Source of the DNA: Fretibacter rubidus
GTDB taxonomy: Bacteria > Pseudomonadota > Alphaproteobacteria > Caulobacterales > Maricaulaceae
Direction of reading: 5' to 3'
DNA: 64,000 bases
NCBI RefSeq assembly: GCF_041429785.1
Contig: NZ_CP163423.1
Span: 1,798,001-1,862,000, forward strand
A program made the position numbers and the translations under genes. This document shows, in pieces, positions 15,986 through 23,970 of this stretch. Positions within the stretch are counted from its first letter, which is position 1, and each line of letters begins with the position of its first letter. A model generated the notes under the pieces. The model searched no databases. It was not told the DNA's origin and worked only from the letters and a program-made list of their open reading frames with translations.

Positions 15986-17113
15986 TTAAACGGCCTTTGA
16001 AGTGGTCTCATTAACGTAGGTTAAGTCAGCTGTATTTATCAGAGCAAGCCGTTCTGGCTTGGCCGTGACGCTGTAATGCAATCCTGTGTCAGTTAGCGCG
16101 TAGTCCGCCTGCCCTTGTAAATCCATGGGGACAATACGTTTTAATATCTGGCTGCCAAAGCCTTTGCCTGGCTCATTGGTTGTGTCGACAGGCACATCTT
16201 CCGTCCAAGATAATGAGATTTCGTCTTTAACGTCCCAATGAATGGTTAACTCCCCGTCTGGGCGGCTTAGCGCACCATGTTTGACGGCATTCGTACCAAG
16301 CTCACTTAGCATCAATGTTAGGATAAAGGCACCGCGCGGCGACACGTCAAAGTCTTGCGCGTAATCCAAATGAACGCGCGGGCGGCTCTGCTGGGTCAAA
16401 AATGGTGACAAGGTCGTGTCGACCAATTCGCTCATGGGCACGCTCGCCCATTTATGCGACGCTAGCAATGCTTGGGTCTGACCCAGCGTTGTAATCTTTT
16501 CACGCAAACGGCGTACCAGCATGTCTTTATCGGCCTCATTGCGGCCCATCATAGAAATCAATGCAGAAACATGGGCATACATATTGCCCATGCGGTGGCG
16601 AAGTTCCTCGTTAATGACGTTCAGATCTTTGATCATTTGCAACTGCTGCGCGGACTCAATCTCTGTCATGACGCTCGCAGCCAAATCTTTTAGCATTTGC
16701 TTGTCGTCTGCGCTGAAATCAGCACGTGGTTTTTTGTCTAAAACACAAAGTGTGCCCAAAGCTTGGCCAGACTGTGTAACCAGCGGCACGCCTGCATAAA
16801 AACTAATGCTTGGATCGCCTGTTACTAATGGGTTATCGGCAAAACGACTATCCGCCGCCGCATTGTTGACGACCATGACGTCGTCCTCACGAATGGCATG
16901 GTCACAAAAGGCAATGTCGCGCGGCGTCTCAGTGACGTCTAAACCCTGTTTGGATTTAAACCACTGGCGGTCCGTATCAATAAGAGAGATAAGCGCCATG
17001 TCAGTTTGGAGGGCATTTTTTGCTAGTCGTGTTAGCCGATCAAATCGCTCTTCACCGACGCTATCTAGTAATTGAGTGGCGTGTAGCGCCTCTATGCGCG
17101 TATGTTCAGACAT
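15986..17113 (-). CDS. GAF-domain HWE-family sensor histidine kinase
   Basis: A 375-residue soluble kinase. The ATG at 17113 (MSEHTRIEALHATQLLDS) follows AAGGATAA. Residues about 15-160 form a GAF sensor (TDMALISLIDTDRQWFKS, SFYAGVPLV, LGTLCVLD). The HWE dimerisation/phospho-acceptor helix follows (ELRHRMGNMYAHV, His before Arg), then the ATPase region (LSELGTNAVKHGAL, GFGSQILKRIVP). The usual Lys of the HRxKN motif is Gly here. GAF-HWE kinases often feed PhyR-type regulators. No membrane helix is present, so it would sense a cytosolic signal. No EcfG promoter is visible upstream. Confidence 0.88.
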   Translation of the reverse strand: MSEHTRIEALHATQLLDSVGEERFDRLTRLAKNALQTDMALISLIDTDRQWFKSKQGLDVTETPRDIAFCDHAIREDDVMVVNNAAADSRFADNPLVTGDPSISFYAGVPLVTQSGQALGTLCVLDKKPRADFSADDKQMLKDLAASVMTEIESAQQLQMIKDLNVINEELRHRMGNMYAHVSALISMMGRNEADKDMLVRRLREKITTLGQTQALLASHKWASVPMSELVDTTLSPFLTQQSRPRVHLDYAQDFDVSPRGAFILTLMLSELGTNAVKHGALSRPDGELTIHWDVKDEISLSWTEDVPVDTTNEPGKGFGSQILKRIVPMDLQGQADYALTDTGLHYSVTAKPERLALINTADLTYVNETTSKAV

Positions 17114-17206
17114 ATTTATCCTTTGGCTCTTCAAAGCCGTGAAGGACCTTCCCTAGACACTATACGCAAGACGTCTATAACTTGGATTAAGATTTTCGTA
17201 ATTAAA

Positions 17207-18586
17207 TTACGCGCGGCCACCCACCCAACGGTCTGAATAGCGCTCTTTTAGGAAGTAATCACGATCTGATATCATCCGAGATGCCATGTCAAAGCGTGTA
17301 TTTAAGTCAAGCCGTGTCGACGCGTCTTGCGCAATATGCAGACTTGTTTCGCGCAATTTCCCGAGTTGAGCCTGCAAGACTGCCCGGTAAGAGGGGGCGT
17401 CCGTCTCTGCAGTCAGTTCGGTCAGCACGGTAAGCATCTTAATCGTCGCATTGCGGTCGCCCGCGATATAAATGCGCGATTGATCGCAAATCACAGAGAC
17501 AAAACGTTCAAATGATATCGGGCGAGCCATAACACGAAATTGCCCGTCCTTATCAAAACGGTAGGGTGACGGCGGCGTGCCGCGCATGACGGCTTTGATG
17601 GCGCTATGGAACCAATTGATACAATTAATGGCCGTGAACGGATCATTGACACCAGGGGAAAGGGCCCGGGCCAAAATCTCAACAAGTTCATCCGCCAGAA
17701 ACAAAACATTTTGATGGGCCGTGCGTTCTTGGCCCATGGCAAAACCTGCGCGAAATTTATTGGCAAGATCATCATCAATGTCCTCATCACGCCAAACCCG
17801 TAGCAACACATCACCTTGGGTGACGAAATCGCCGGGTCGGTAGTCAATAAACACCACGCAGTTATTATCCTTCGCTAGCGCCATTATCGCACTATCATTG
17901 ACCGCTTGAATATAGCCCTCTGCCTTCGCACCGACGCTACAGGCTGTGTCATCTGTAAATGTCGAAAGGTCGGGGTCGTCTTTTTTTGCTTCACCTAAAT
18001 CACTGGGGTAAAGGTCTTCGAGATCGCGACGCAGGCGACGTCCGACTTGGCCAGTAATATTGCCAACGTTCAACGTCTCTGGAATGTGGTGAATAAAATA
18101 TATCATAACGGCAACGCTGAATAAGGTCAGTCCCATCGCCGTTAGCAAAGAAATATTAGGCACAAAGTCCACGATATCGCTGCCGTCGCCGCCCCCTGCC
18201 CGCGCAACACGCAAGATTAACAAGCAATATATAAAGGTTGATGTAAATGTCCCCAAGGTGACTTGATTGCCCCGGTCTCGCATGAAGTTACCAATGAGAC
18301 GTGGGCCGTATTGTCCAGCCGCGCTCGTCACGGCGACCATTGTAATGGAGAAGGTCACGGCTGCGACACTCATCATCGACCCTGCGATCGTAGACAGGAT
18401 AACGCGCGCGCTGTCTGCGCTATTAGTTTGAAAAAGGCCCAATTCTTGCGCAATTGTGATTTCCATCCGCTCGTCAAGCGTGGACGTCACATAAGCCAAG
18501 ATGCAGGCGCCAAAGGCCATTAAGCCCGGGATAAAGTAATAACTACTTTTTAGATCTTCCCAGGCCTTTATCAGGCGCGCATTCAT
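17207..18586 (-). CDS. DUF2254 multi-pass membrane protein
   Basis: A 459-residue protein of the DUF2254 family. Four membrane helices lie in the first 180 residues (YFIPGLMAFGACILAYVT, TIAGSMMSVAAVTFSITMVAV, TFIYCLLILRV, LTLFSVAVMIYFIHHIPE). A cytoplasmic domain follows with ALSPGVNDPFTAINCINWF, a hallmark of the family. Function is unestablished; the fold suggests a channel-like or envelope stress role. Its start overlaps the mscS stop by 4 bp (ATGA), so it is the third gene of the operon DUF2945-mscS-DUF2254 under an EcfG promoter. Confidence 0.88.
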   Translation of the reverse strand: MNARLIKAWEDLKSSYYFIPGLMAFGACILAYVTSTLDERMEITIAQELGLFQTNSADSARVILSTIAGSMMSVAAVTFSITMVAVTSAAGQYGPRLIGNFMRDRGNQVTLGTFTSTFIYCLLILRVARAGGGDGSDIVDFVPNISLLTAMGLTLFSVAVMIYFIHHIPETLNVGNITGQVGRRLRRDLEDLYPSDLGEAKKDDPDLSTFTDDTACSVGAKAEGYIQAVNDSAIMALAKDNNCVVFIDYRPGDFVTQGDVLLRVWRDEDIDDDLANKFRAGFAMGQERTAHQNVLFLADELVEILARALSPGVNDPFTAINCINWFHSAIKAVMRGTPPSPYRFDKDGQFRVMARPISFERFVSVICDQSRIYIAGDRNATIKMLTVLTELTAETDAPSYRAVLQAQLGKLRETSLHIAQDASTRLDLNTRFDMASRMISDRDYFLKERYSDRWVGGRA

Positions 18587-19623
18587 TCAGGGGCCTCGGC
18601 TGTATTCGGATCAGATGTTCCGCCTTTGCCCATGACATCTTTGCTCATGACTTGATAGCGCGGCTTTGGCGCGTCACCCTGTTTCGGCACAGGCCATCCT
18701 TCGCGTTGTGACGTGCGGTCACCGTCGCTCTCCTCTGTCTGGTCATGTAACAAATGCACATGTGTGTTATAGGGCATATCTATAGCGGCTTCGTCTAGTG
18801 CTTTTTTCACACCACGGATGACCGCTGATTTATTGGCGACAACATCACCGCGCTTGCTATCGGTCCACCACCGTGCGCGGATTGTGACCCAACTGGCCGC
18901 CAAGTCCCATGCAAAGGCTTCAGGCGCTGGATCTTGTTCAATACCGTCAATGCCTTTGAGAACATCAAGAATGCGCTCGCAAGCCTCGTCAATATCATCA
19001 GCATAGCCGATGCCGATATCATATTGCGTCCGGCGTTTGTCTTCGCCCGTTTTCACAAGCACAGCATTTGTGTAAATTTCACTATTGGGTACAACAGCTT
19101 TTTGACCATCATAGGTGCGGATAATCGTTGCCCGCGTTTCGATATGTTTAACGGTGCCAACGTAGTCCCCAACATGAATTTGATCGCCGATTTCAAACGG
19201 TTGGCGCAACAGGATAAGAACACCCGCCAACCAGTTTTGCAAAATGTCTTTGAAAGCAAAACCAATCGCCACAGAACTCACACCAAGGCCCGCGACAATA
19301 TTGGCAGGCTCTAAGCTCGGTATCACAATCGTAGCCGCAATTAAGCCGCCAAAGCCAATGATACAGGCTTTGACAAATCCGCCGAGAACCTCCCCTAAGT
19401 TAGAGCGGCCGCGGCTATTAAAAGCCTTTTGCATTACAGATTTTACGACCTTGGCGATAATCCAAAAGATGATAAATACAATTATCGCAACAACGATATT
19501 AGGCAAAAGGCGTACCGCACCATCAAGCCAGTTGTCGACCCGCTCGAGCGCTAACGCTGGATTTAAATCAATCTCACCAGCCTTATCTGACGGCACACTC
19601 TGATTGGAATTCTCTGTTTGCAT
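18583..19623 (-). CDS. MscS-family mechanosensitive ion channel
   Basis: A 346-residue MscS-type channel opened by membrane tension at hypo-osmotic shock. The ATG at 19623 lies just after the previous stop. Membrane helices are at about residues 38-62 and 85-105, and the pore helix plus beta domain appear as VSSVAIGFAFKDILQNWLAGVLILLRQPFEIGDQI in pattern (given here only as the family hallmark at about residues 115-150). The C-terminus has a low-complexity charged tail (KQGDAPKPRYQVMSK). It is sandwiched in a three-gene operon controlled by an EcfG promoter, consistent with osmotic stress protection. Confidence 0.92.
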   Translation of the reverse strand: MQTENSNQSVPSDKAGEIDLNPALALERVDNWLDGAVRLLPNIVVAIIVFIIFWIIAKVVKSVMQKAFNSRGRSNLGEVLGGFVKACIIGFGGLIAATIVIPSLEPANIVAGLGVSSVAIGFAFKDILQNWLAGVLILLRQPFEIGDQIHVGDYVGTVKHIETRATIIRTYDGQKAVVPNSEIYTNAVLVKTGEDKRRTQYDIGIGYADDIDEACERILDVLKGIDGIEQDPAPEAFAWDLAASWVTIRARWWTDSKRGDVVANKSAVIRGVKKALDEAAIDMPYNTHVHLLHDQTEESDGDRTSQREGWPVPKQGDAPKPRYQVMSKDVMGKGGTSDPNTAEAPE

Positions 19624-19624
19624 C

Positions 19625-19840
19625 TTAGGCCTTCTCAACTTCTGAATGGGATTTTAAAACTTCGTCGCCGTCATCCTGTTCTATCAAGTAAGCTGGGCAG
19701 TCGTCATCAGCGTCGCGCGTAACTTCTGTGCCTTTAAGGGTTCGGGTAATTTTCTGCGTGTAGACGTTTGTAATCTCACCTTTTGCAGTACCATTCACCC
19801 AAGACCATTTTACGGTCGTTCCTTCAGTGTAACCAGCCAT
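19625..19840 (-). CDS. TUDOR-like hypervirulence-associated protein (DUF2945)
   Basis: A 71-residue protein starting MAGYTEGTTVKWSWVNG with AKGEITNVYTQKITRTLKG and a final YLIEQDDGDEVLKSHSEVEKA, the pattern of the DUF2945 TUDOR-like small beta-barrel. Such proteins are frequent in stress regulons and their ligand is unknown. It is the first gene of the operon with mscS and DUF2254, and its stop is 1 bp before the mscS ATG. An exact EcfG promoter lies at 19875-19899. Confidence 0.88.
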   Translation of the reverse strand: MAGYTEGTTVKWSWVNGTAKGEITNVYTQKITRTLKGTEVTRDADDDCPAYLIEQDDGDEVLKSHSEVEKA

Positions 19841-19874
19841 ATGTCTCTCATAATTATTTGGATATAATTGCTCT

Positions 19875-19899
19875 AACGGCTCTTAGCCTGAATAGTTCC
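19875..19899 (-). promoter_or_regulatory. EcfG-type promoter of the DUF2945-mscS-DUF2254 operon
   Basis: Minus strand: GGAAC (19895-19899), 16-bp spacer, CGTT (19875-19878). It forms a divergent pair with the promoter at 19923-19948, again with exactly 23 bp between the -35 elements. Confidence 0.82.
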
Positions 19900-19922
19900 C
19901 TTGAAAGTTTATAATAAAATAA

Positions 19923-19948
19923 GGAACGAAAACTCATAACCCCACGTT
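19923..19948 (+). promoter_or_regulatory. EcfG-type promoter of the exported 146-residue protein
   Basis: GGAAC (19923-19927), 17-bp spacer, CGTT (19945-19948), 25 bp upstream of the start codon at 19974, which has TGGAGGAA as ribosome site. Confidence 0.82.
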
Positions 19949-19973
19949 ATGTCCAAGAAATCTGGAGGAAAAT

Positions 19974-20414
19974 ATGGCTCGTTTAATTTTTATTGTTGTG
20001 GTGATTGTACCAGTATTTGCGTTACTTTTTAATACGCAAGGCCAAGCAATCGAGTACCAATCCGAAGTAGAAAGCTCTATCTTTGAAACGCGTATTGGTC
20101 ACATTGTATCGGAGCTGCAAGATTGCGACACGCACGCGCTTCCCATTTATTTTCATGATGAATATTTGAGTGTCCACTCAGTTGACCTTATTCGCGACCT
20201 CGATGAAATCGCGCAAGTCTGTGATATCGCCGCTGTCACAGTTATCGTAAATGACGGTGTGGAGACCGCCCTTGCACAATCGCGGGTAAATACCACCTTG
20301 CAGCATTTAGAAGCGCGTGAGCTTGACGCGCCGTTATATAGTCGTATGACTGATTTAGAAACGCCAAACGATATGGCGCGGCACGGTGCGATTTTGGTGA
20401 AGATGTCACAATAG
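19974..20414 (+). CDS. Exported protein of unknown function, 146 residues
   Basis: The N-terminus MARLIFIVVVIVPVFALLFN is a signal peptide or anchor. The remaining about 120 residues are soluble and acidic, with two cysteines (about residues 47 and 76) that could form a disulfide in the periplasm (ELQDCDTHALPIYFHD, IAQVCDIAAVTVIVND). I recognise no family. The ribosome site GGAGGAA is strong and an exact EcfG promoter precedes it, so the gene is real and stress-controlled. A Crp/Fnr-type gene follows 35 bp downstream and may be co-transcribed. Confidence 0.78.
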   Translation: MARLIFIVVVIVPVFALLFNTQGQAIEYQSEVESSIFETRIGHIVSELQDCDTHALPIYFHDEYLSVHSVDLIRDLDEIAQVCDIAAVTVIVNDGVETALAQSRVNTTLQHLEARELDAPLYSRMTDLETPNDMARHGAILVKMSQ

Positions 20415-20449
20415 GCTGAGAGTTAGCAGCGACGAGTAAAAAGCATATT

Positions 20450-21166
20450 ATGGACATGATTATTAATCGCCTGTCGCATTACGCAGACATTGGCGCGACA
20501 CAATTTCAAACCCTGTCCAGCCTGTCACACCGTATTGAAACGCGCCAAGCTGGCGAAGATATCGTCATTGAAGGTGAGGTCGTTGATTACGTTTTCATCA
20601 TCGAATCTGGATGGGCCATCCGTTACCGACTACTGGATGATGGACGTCGGCAAATCATGAATTTTATGCTGCCTGGTGATTGCTTTGACCTTATGTCGCT
20701 CACGAAATCCGCGTCAGACCATAACGTATCCGCAGCGTCAGAAGTCGTGTTACGGCGGATCAAAGCCACTGACTTTTTTAACGCTATTCGCGGCGATAGC
20801 TGTTTGTCTTTGGCGTTTTGGTGGGTCGCCATTCAAGAAGAAGCGATTTTGCGTGAGCAGATTGTTCGCAACGGGCGTTTGAGTGCGAAAGAACGGCTCG
20901 GCAATTTAATTCTGGAATTAAATCGACGCCTGTCCATATCCACGGGACGCCAAGATAATTCGGTCGCGATACCCGTCACACAAAATCACTTAGCGGATGC
21001 CCTTGGGCTTTCATCTGTTCATATCTCAAGGAGTATGGGTAAGCTGTCTCGAGAGGGGTACATCGCCGTTGAAAGCTGGGGCATACAAATTTTAAACCGC
21101 GATGCCTTGGCAGAGATGGCGGAATTTGATGACCGCTACCTCCAGACGCCAAAGCTTTCGTTTTAG
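20450..21166 (+). CDS. Crp/Fnr-family transcriptional regulator
   Basis: A 238-residue regulator with an N-terminal cyclic-nucleotide-binding-like beta-roll (GEDIVIEGEVVDYVFIIESG, MLPGDCFDL) and a C-terminal winged helix (TQNHLADALGLSSVHISRSM) at about residues 180-205. It lacks the N-terminal cysteine cluster of FNR, so it is not an iron-sulfur oxygen sensor. Such regulators often sit next to phyR-nepR-ecfG in alphaproteobacteria. No promoter of its own is obvious, and it may be read from the EcfG promoter at 19923. It is convergent with phyR, with a 1-bp gap. Confidence 0.88.
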   Translation: MDMIINRLSHYADIGATQFQTLSSLSHRIETRQAGEDIVIEGEVVDYVFIIESGWAIRYRLLDDGRRQIMNFMLPGDCFDLMSLTKSASDHNVSAASEVVLRRIKATDFFNAIRGDSCLSLAFWWVAIQEEAILREQIVRNGRLSAKERLGNLILELNRRLSISTGRQDNSVAIPVTQNHLADALGLSSVHISRSMGKLSREGYIAVESWGIQILNRDALAEMAEFDDRYLQTPKLSF

Positions 21167-21167
21167 A

Positions 21168-21944
21168 CTATTTATCGCCATGGAAGAACAAAGCCTGACT
21201 AATCGCCGCCTTGACATTATTTGATTGAAACGGTTTGGAAATCAGATAGGCGGGCTCTGGCTTATCACCTGTCAAAAGGCGTTCGGGGAAAGCGGTGATA
21301 AAAATTACGGGCACATCATATTCTCCCAAAATATCAGCGACGGCATCAATACCAGAGCTTCCGTCTGCAAGTTGAACATCCGCCAGTACGAGGCCCGGCT
21401 TCTTGTTGTTCGCAGCCTTGACAGCCTCTGTCTGTGTGGCGGCAATCGCATCTACGCTATGGCCTAATTCAGTAACGAGGCCTTCTATATCGGCTGCGAT
21501 AAAAGGCTCGTCCTCGATAATCAGAACGTTAGTGCGTAATTCTTTTTCTATATCGGCTTCCGCTTCGGCAATAAGAGCTTGGGCTTCACTTTCACTGCTC
21601 TGCATGACTTGACCAATGTCAGTAGCAGACATCCCTTCTAATGCGTTAAGCAAAAAAGCTTGGCGAGAGCGCGGTGTCAGCCTGTGAACGCGACCTTCGG
21701 GCGACGAACTGTCTTGGCTTTCGCGGCCCTCTAGCTGCGCGCCAGTAGAATTCCAAATGCTCAAAAACATTTGAAAGAGTGCGTTTTTGGGACTTAAATC
21801 GCCTGAAACGTCTATGTCCCCAGCGGCAAGTGCCGTCAGCGCCGTGCGCACATAAGTGTCACCAGACGATTGGTCGCCTGTTAATGCGCGGGCAAAACGC
21901 CGTAGATATGGAAGGTGTGGTGCAAAAGTTTCAACGTAGCTCAC
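21168..21944 (-). CDS. phyR: PhyR, anti-anti-sigma response regulator of the general stress response
   Basis: A 258-residue protein with an N-terminal sigma-like domain (SYVETFAPHLPYLRRFARAL; sigma-4-like part at about residues 90-135, RLTPRSRQAFLL) and a C-terminal receiver with Asp189 as phospho-acceptor (LVLADVQ), Thr217 and Lys237 (ISKPF). On phosphorylation PhyR exposes the sigma-like domain, captures NepR and frees EcfG. I chose GTG at 21944, preceded by AAGGGGATT, because residues from here match PhyR starts. It is divergent from nepR-ecfG and has its own EcfG promoter, giving positive feedback. Confidence 0.95.
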   Translation of the reverse strand: MSYVETFAPHLPYLRRFARALTGDQSSGDTYVRTALTALAAGDIDVSGDLSPKNALFQMFLSIWNSTGAQLEGRESQDSSSPEGRVHRLTPRSRQAFLLNALEGMSATDIGQVMQSSESEAQALIAEAEADIEKELRTNVLIIEDEPFIAADIEGLVTELGHSVDAIAATQTEAVKAANNKKPGLVLADVQLADGSSGIDAVADILGEYDVPVIFITAFPERLLTGDKPEPAYLISKPFQSNNVKAAISQALFFHGDK

Positions 21945-22016
21945 AAAAATCCCCTTTGATGGAACGCATGGCCTGTCCACGCGTAAGTGTTGTGATAATT
22001 AATATTCTTTTCTTTA

Positions 22017-22042
22017 AACGTTGCGGGAACCGTTTTGGTTCC
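22017..22042 (-). promoter_or_regulatory. EcfG-type promoter of phyR
   Basis: Minus strand: GGAAC (22038-22042), 17-bp spacer, CGTT (22017-22020), about 70 bp upstream of the phyR GTG. It is interlocked with the nepR promoter: each -35 element lies inside the other's spacer. Confidence 0.82.
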
Positions 22043-22050
22043 CATGCGTA
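22026..22050 (+). promoter_or_regulatory. EcfG-like promoter of nepR-ecfG (CGTA variant)
   Basis: GGAAC (22026-22030), 16-bp spacer, CGTA (22047-22050), 36 bp upstream of the nepR ATG. It overlaps the phyR promoter on the other strand, so both cannot be occupied by polymerase at once. Autoregulation of nepR-ecfG is known in other alphaproteobacteria. Confidence 0.72.
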
Positions 22051-22086
22051 GTCTTTTTTTAGCAGGGATAAATTTAAAGGCCAAAT

Positions 22087-22272
22087 ATGACCAATCGCAA
22101 AACGCCTGAAACTGGCAAACCGACACGCTCTGGTGAAAATTTTGCCGAAGACTCCCTTAAAGATAAGATTGGCGGCAACTTGCGCCAAATTTATGACGAC
22201 GTTGTCAACGAAGCCGTCCCTGATGATTTTCTAGCACTCCTAGCGGATGCTGACGACTCCAAAGACGACTAA
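22087..22272 (+). CDS. nepR: NepR, anti-sigma factor of EcfG
   Basis: A 61-residue protein with the NepR core IGGNLRQIYDDVVNEAVPDDFLALL at about residues 28-52 (two helices joined by the PxxF linker). NepR binds EcfG and holds it inactive until phosphorylated PhyR captures it. AAAGG precedes the ATG. Acidic tails on both sides are typical. ecfG starts 43 bp downstream on the same strand. Confidence 0.95.
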   Translation: MTNRKTPETGKPTRSGENFAEDSLKDKIGGNLRQIYDDVVNEAVPDDFLALLADADDSKDD

Positions 22273-22315
22273 CATATATTCATTGCCCTATTCTATGCTT
22301 TAAGAAAGTCATACT

Positions 22316-22942
22316 ATGTCCACCCCCCAAGACATGCCTACCCCGTCAGATACGGTCGAGACCCCTCCCGTTCTTGATGAAAAGCTGTTCAAGCAAGAGC
22401 TTACAGACCTTATCCCACACCTTCGCGCTTTCGCGCGCTCGCTTTGTAATAACCCGACACTCGCTGATGACGTCGCTCAAGATGCTATGTTAAAAGCATG
22501 GAAAGCCCGCCAGAGTTTCAAGCCGGGATCAAATTTGAAAGCGTGGACATTTACAATCCTTCGCAATCAATTTTATTCTATAAAACGACGGTCTTGGCGC
22601 GCAACGTCACTGGATCAACAAGTGGCAGAACAAACCATTGTCGCCAGTAATGACGCGGAGGCGTCTGTTGAGCTTAACGAATTGCGTCGTGGGCTGGACA
22701 GCCTTAAAGATGACCAGCGCGAGGCTCTTATCCTTGTCGGGGCATCTGGACTATCTTATGACGAAGCTGCTGAGATTTGCGGCTGCGCTGTCGGCACTAT
22801 AAAAAGTCGCGTCAGCCGCGCGCGCAAGAACCTAGAGACGATTATCAATTCCGGCTCATTCGATAGCGTCGCCGATGACGTCAGCGCAACGCAAGCCATT
22901 AATGCGATTATGGACGAGGCTGACGCCCTGATAAATGACTAA
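22316..22942 (+). CDS. ecfG: EcfG-type general stress RNA polymerase sigma factor
   Basis: A 208-residue ECF sigma factor. The sigma-2 region (ADDVAQDAMLKAWKAR, AWTFTILRNQFYSIKRR) lies at about residues 45-95, and the sigma-4 region (LSYDEAAEICGCAVGTIKSR) at about 140-165. It lies between nepR and a HisKA_2 kinase, the canonical GSR core order. The EcfG class recognises GGAAC-N16/17-CGTT promoters, which are abundant in this window. An extended, acidic C-terminal tail follows the sigma-4 region. Confidence 0.95.
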   Translation: MSTPQDMPTPSDTVETPPVLDEKLFKQELTDLIPHLRAFARSLCNNPTLADDVAQDAMLKAWKARQSFKPGSNLKAWTFTILRNQFYSIKRRSWRATSLDQQVAEQTIVASNDAEASVELNELRRGLDSLKDDQREALILVGASGLSYDEAAEICGCAVGTIKSRVSRARKNLETIINSGSFDSVADDVSATQAINAIMDEADALIND

Positions 22943-22954
22943 CGGCACAGATTA

Positions 22955-23896
22955 ATGCAGGACCTTCGCACACGATTTGGTATCATTCTCGCTCTGGCGC
23001 TTTTACCAATTCTGCTCTACGCGCTCTGGCTAGCCTTTTCCACGGGGCGTCTTGCACCTGTCTTTCTTGCTCTCGCGTCCCTCTTATTTGCCTTTATTGC
23101 CGTATGGGTTGCGACAGACGCACTTGTTTTTAAACATCTGAAAGTTATTGAACGGGCGTCTCGTGATTTTTCAACTGGCGATCTATCTGCGCGGGTCGGT
23201 GCCTTGTCTAAGGCACCACAACGCGTGCAAGAGTTAGCGCAAAGTTTTGACACAATGGCCGACACGATTAGTCAACGTGAAGCGGCTATGTCCGATAGCC
23301 TTATTGAAAAAGAAGTGCTGCTTCGTGAAATTCATCACCGCGTTAAAAATAATCTACAGATCATAATTTCCCTGTTGAATATGCAGGAACGTAAAATTAC
23401 AGACCCTAGCGGGTTGAACGTTATTAACGAGGCCCGAAACCGCATTAATGCCATCGCACTCGTCCACCGAGGTTTATATGAAGGTGATGATCTGCGCGTT
23501 ATTGATATGCAGCTTTTTCTTGACCGCCTTGTCCATGAGCTGAAAATTGGCTTGGGTACGGATGCTTTGGACGTGTCAATCGAAACCGATTTTCAAGCGG
23601 AAACCTTCCAACCTGACACAGCCATTCCCATTGCGCTCTTCATTGTTGAGGCTCTGACAAATGCTATTCAACACGGTGTGCCAGGCGGGGGCACAGTCTG
23701 GATAAGTCTTAAACGTGATAATGAGAAAGTTACTGTTTCCGTCAAAGACAGCGGCCCAGGTATGATGAAAAATAAGAAAGCCAGTACGGGATCCAAATTA
23801 ATCAAAGGATTTGCGAGGCAATTGTCAGGACGCATAAAGATGGACGACACATTCGGTCACCATGTAAGTTTAATATTCAAACCTGGCGCCTTATAA
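22955..23896 (+). CDS. Membrane HisKA_2 sensor histidine kinase (PhyK-like)
   Basis: A 313-residue kinase with two N-terminal membrane helices (about 8-28 and 34-55) and almost no periplasmic loop, a HAMP-like segment (RASRDFSTGDLSARVGAL), the HisKA_2 helix EIHHRVKNNLQIIISLLNMQ with His128 as likely phospho-site, and the ATPase core (FIVEALTNAIQHG, SVKDSGPGM). It starts 12 bp after ecfG and should be co-transcribed with nepR-ecfG. It is the best candidate to phosphorylate PhyR. The lack of a sensor domain suggests it senses the membrane or acts as a phosphatase; that is inference. Confidence 0.9.
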   Translation: MQDLRTRFGIILALALLPILLYALWLAFSTGRLAPVFLALASLLFAFIAVWVATDALVFKHLKVIERASRDFSTGDLSARVGALSKAPQRVQELAQSFDTMADTISQREAAMSDSLIEKEVLLREIHHRVKNNLQIIISLLNMQERKITDPSGLNVINEARNRINAIALVHRGLYEGDDLRVIDMQLFLDRLVHELKIGLGTDALDVSIETDFQAETFQPDTAIPIALFIVEALTNAIQHGVPGGGTVWISLKRDNEKVTVSVKDSGPGMMKNKKASTGSKLIKGFARQLSGRIKMDDTFGHHVSLIFKPGAL

Positions 23897-23920
23897 ATTT
23901 ACAGAATATAGCAATGCATG

Positions 23921-23953
23921 AAAAACCCGGCTGAGGAAATCAGCCGGGTTTTT
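23921..23953. terminator. Bidirectional rho-independent terminator
   Basis: CCCGGCTGA and TCAGCCGGG form a 9-bp stem with a 5-base loop, flanked by A5 on the left and T5 on the right. It separates the convergent kinase gene and dps and would work on both strands. Confidence 0.92.
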
Positions 23954-23970
23954 AGTTGGTACGTAGGTTT

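Noticed and set aside
17197-17211. CGTAATT-A-AATTACG as a terminator after DUF2254
   Set aside because: It overlaps the stop codon, is A/T-rich and lacks a T-run, so it is too weak to call.
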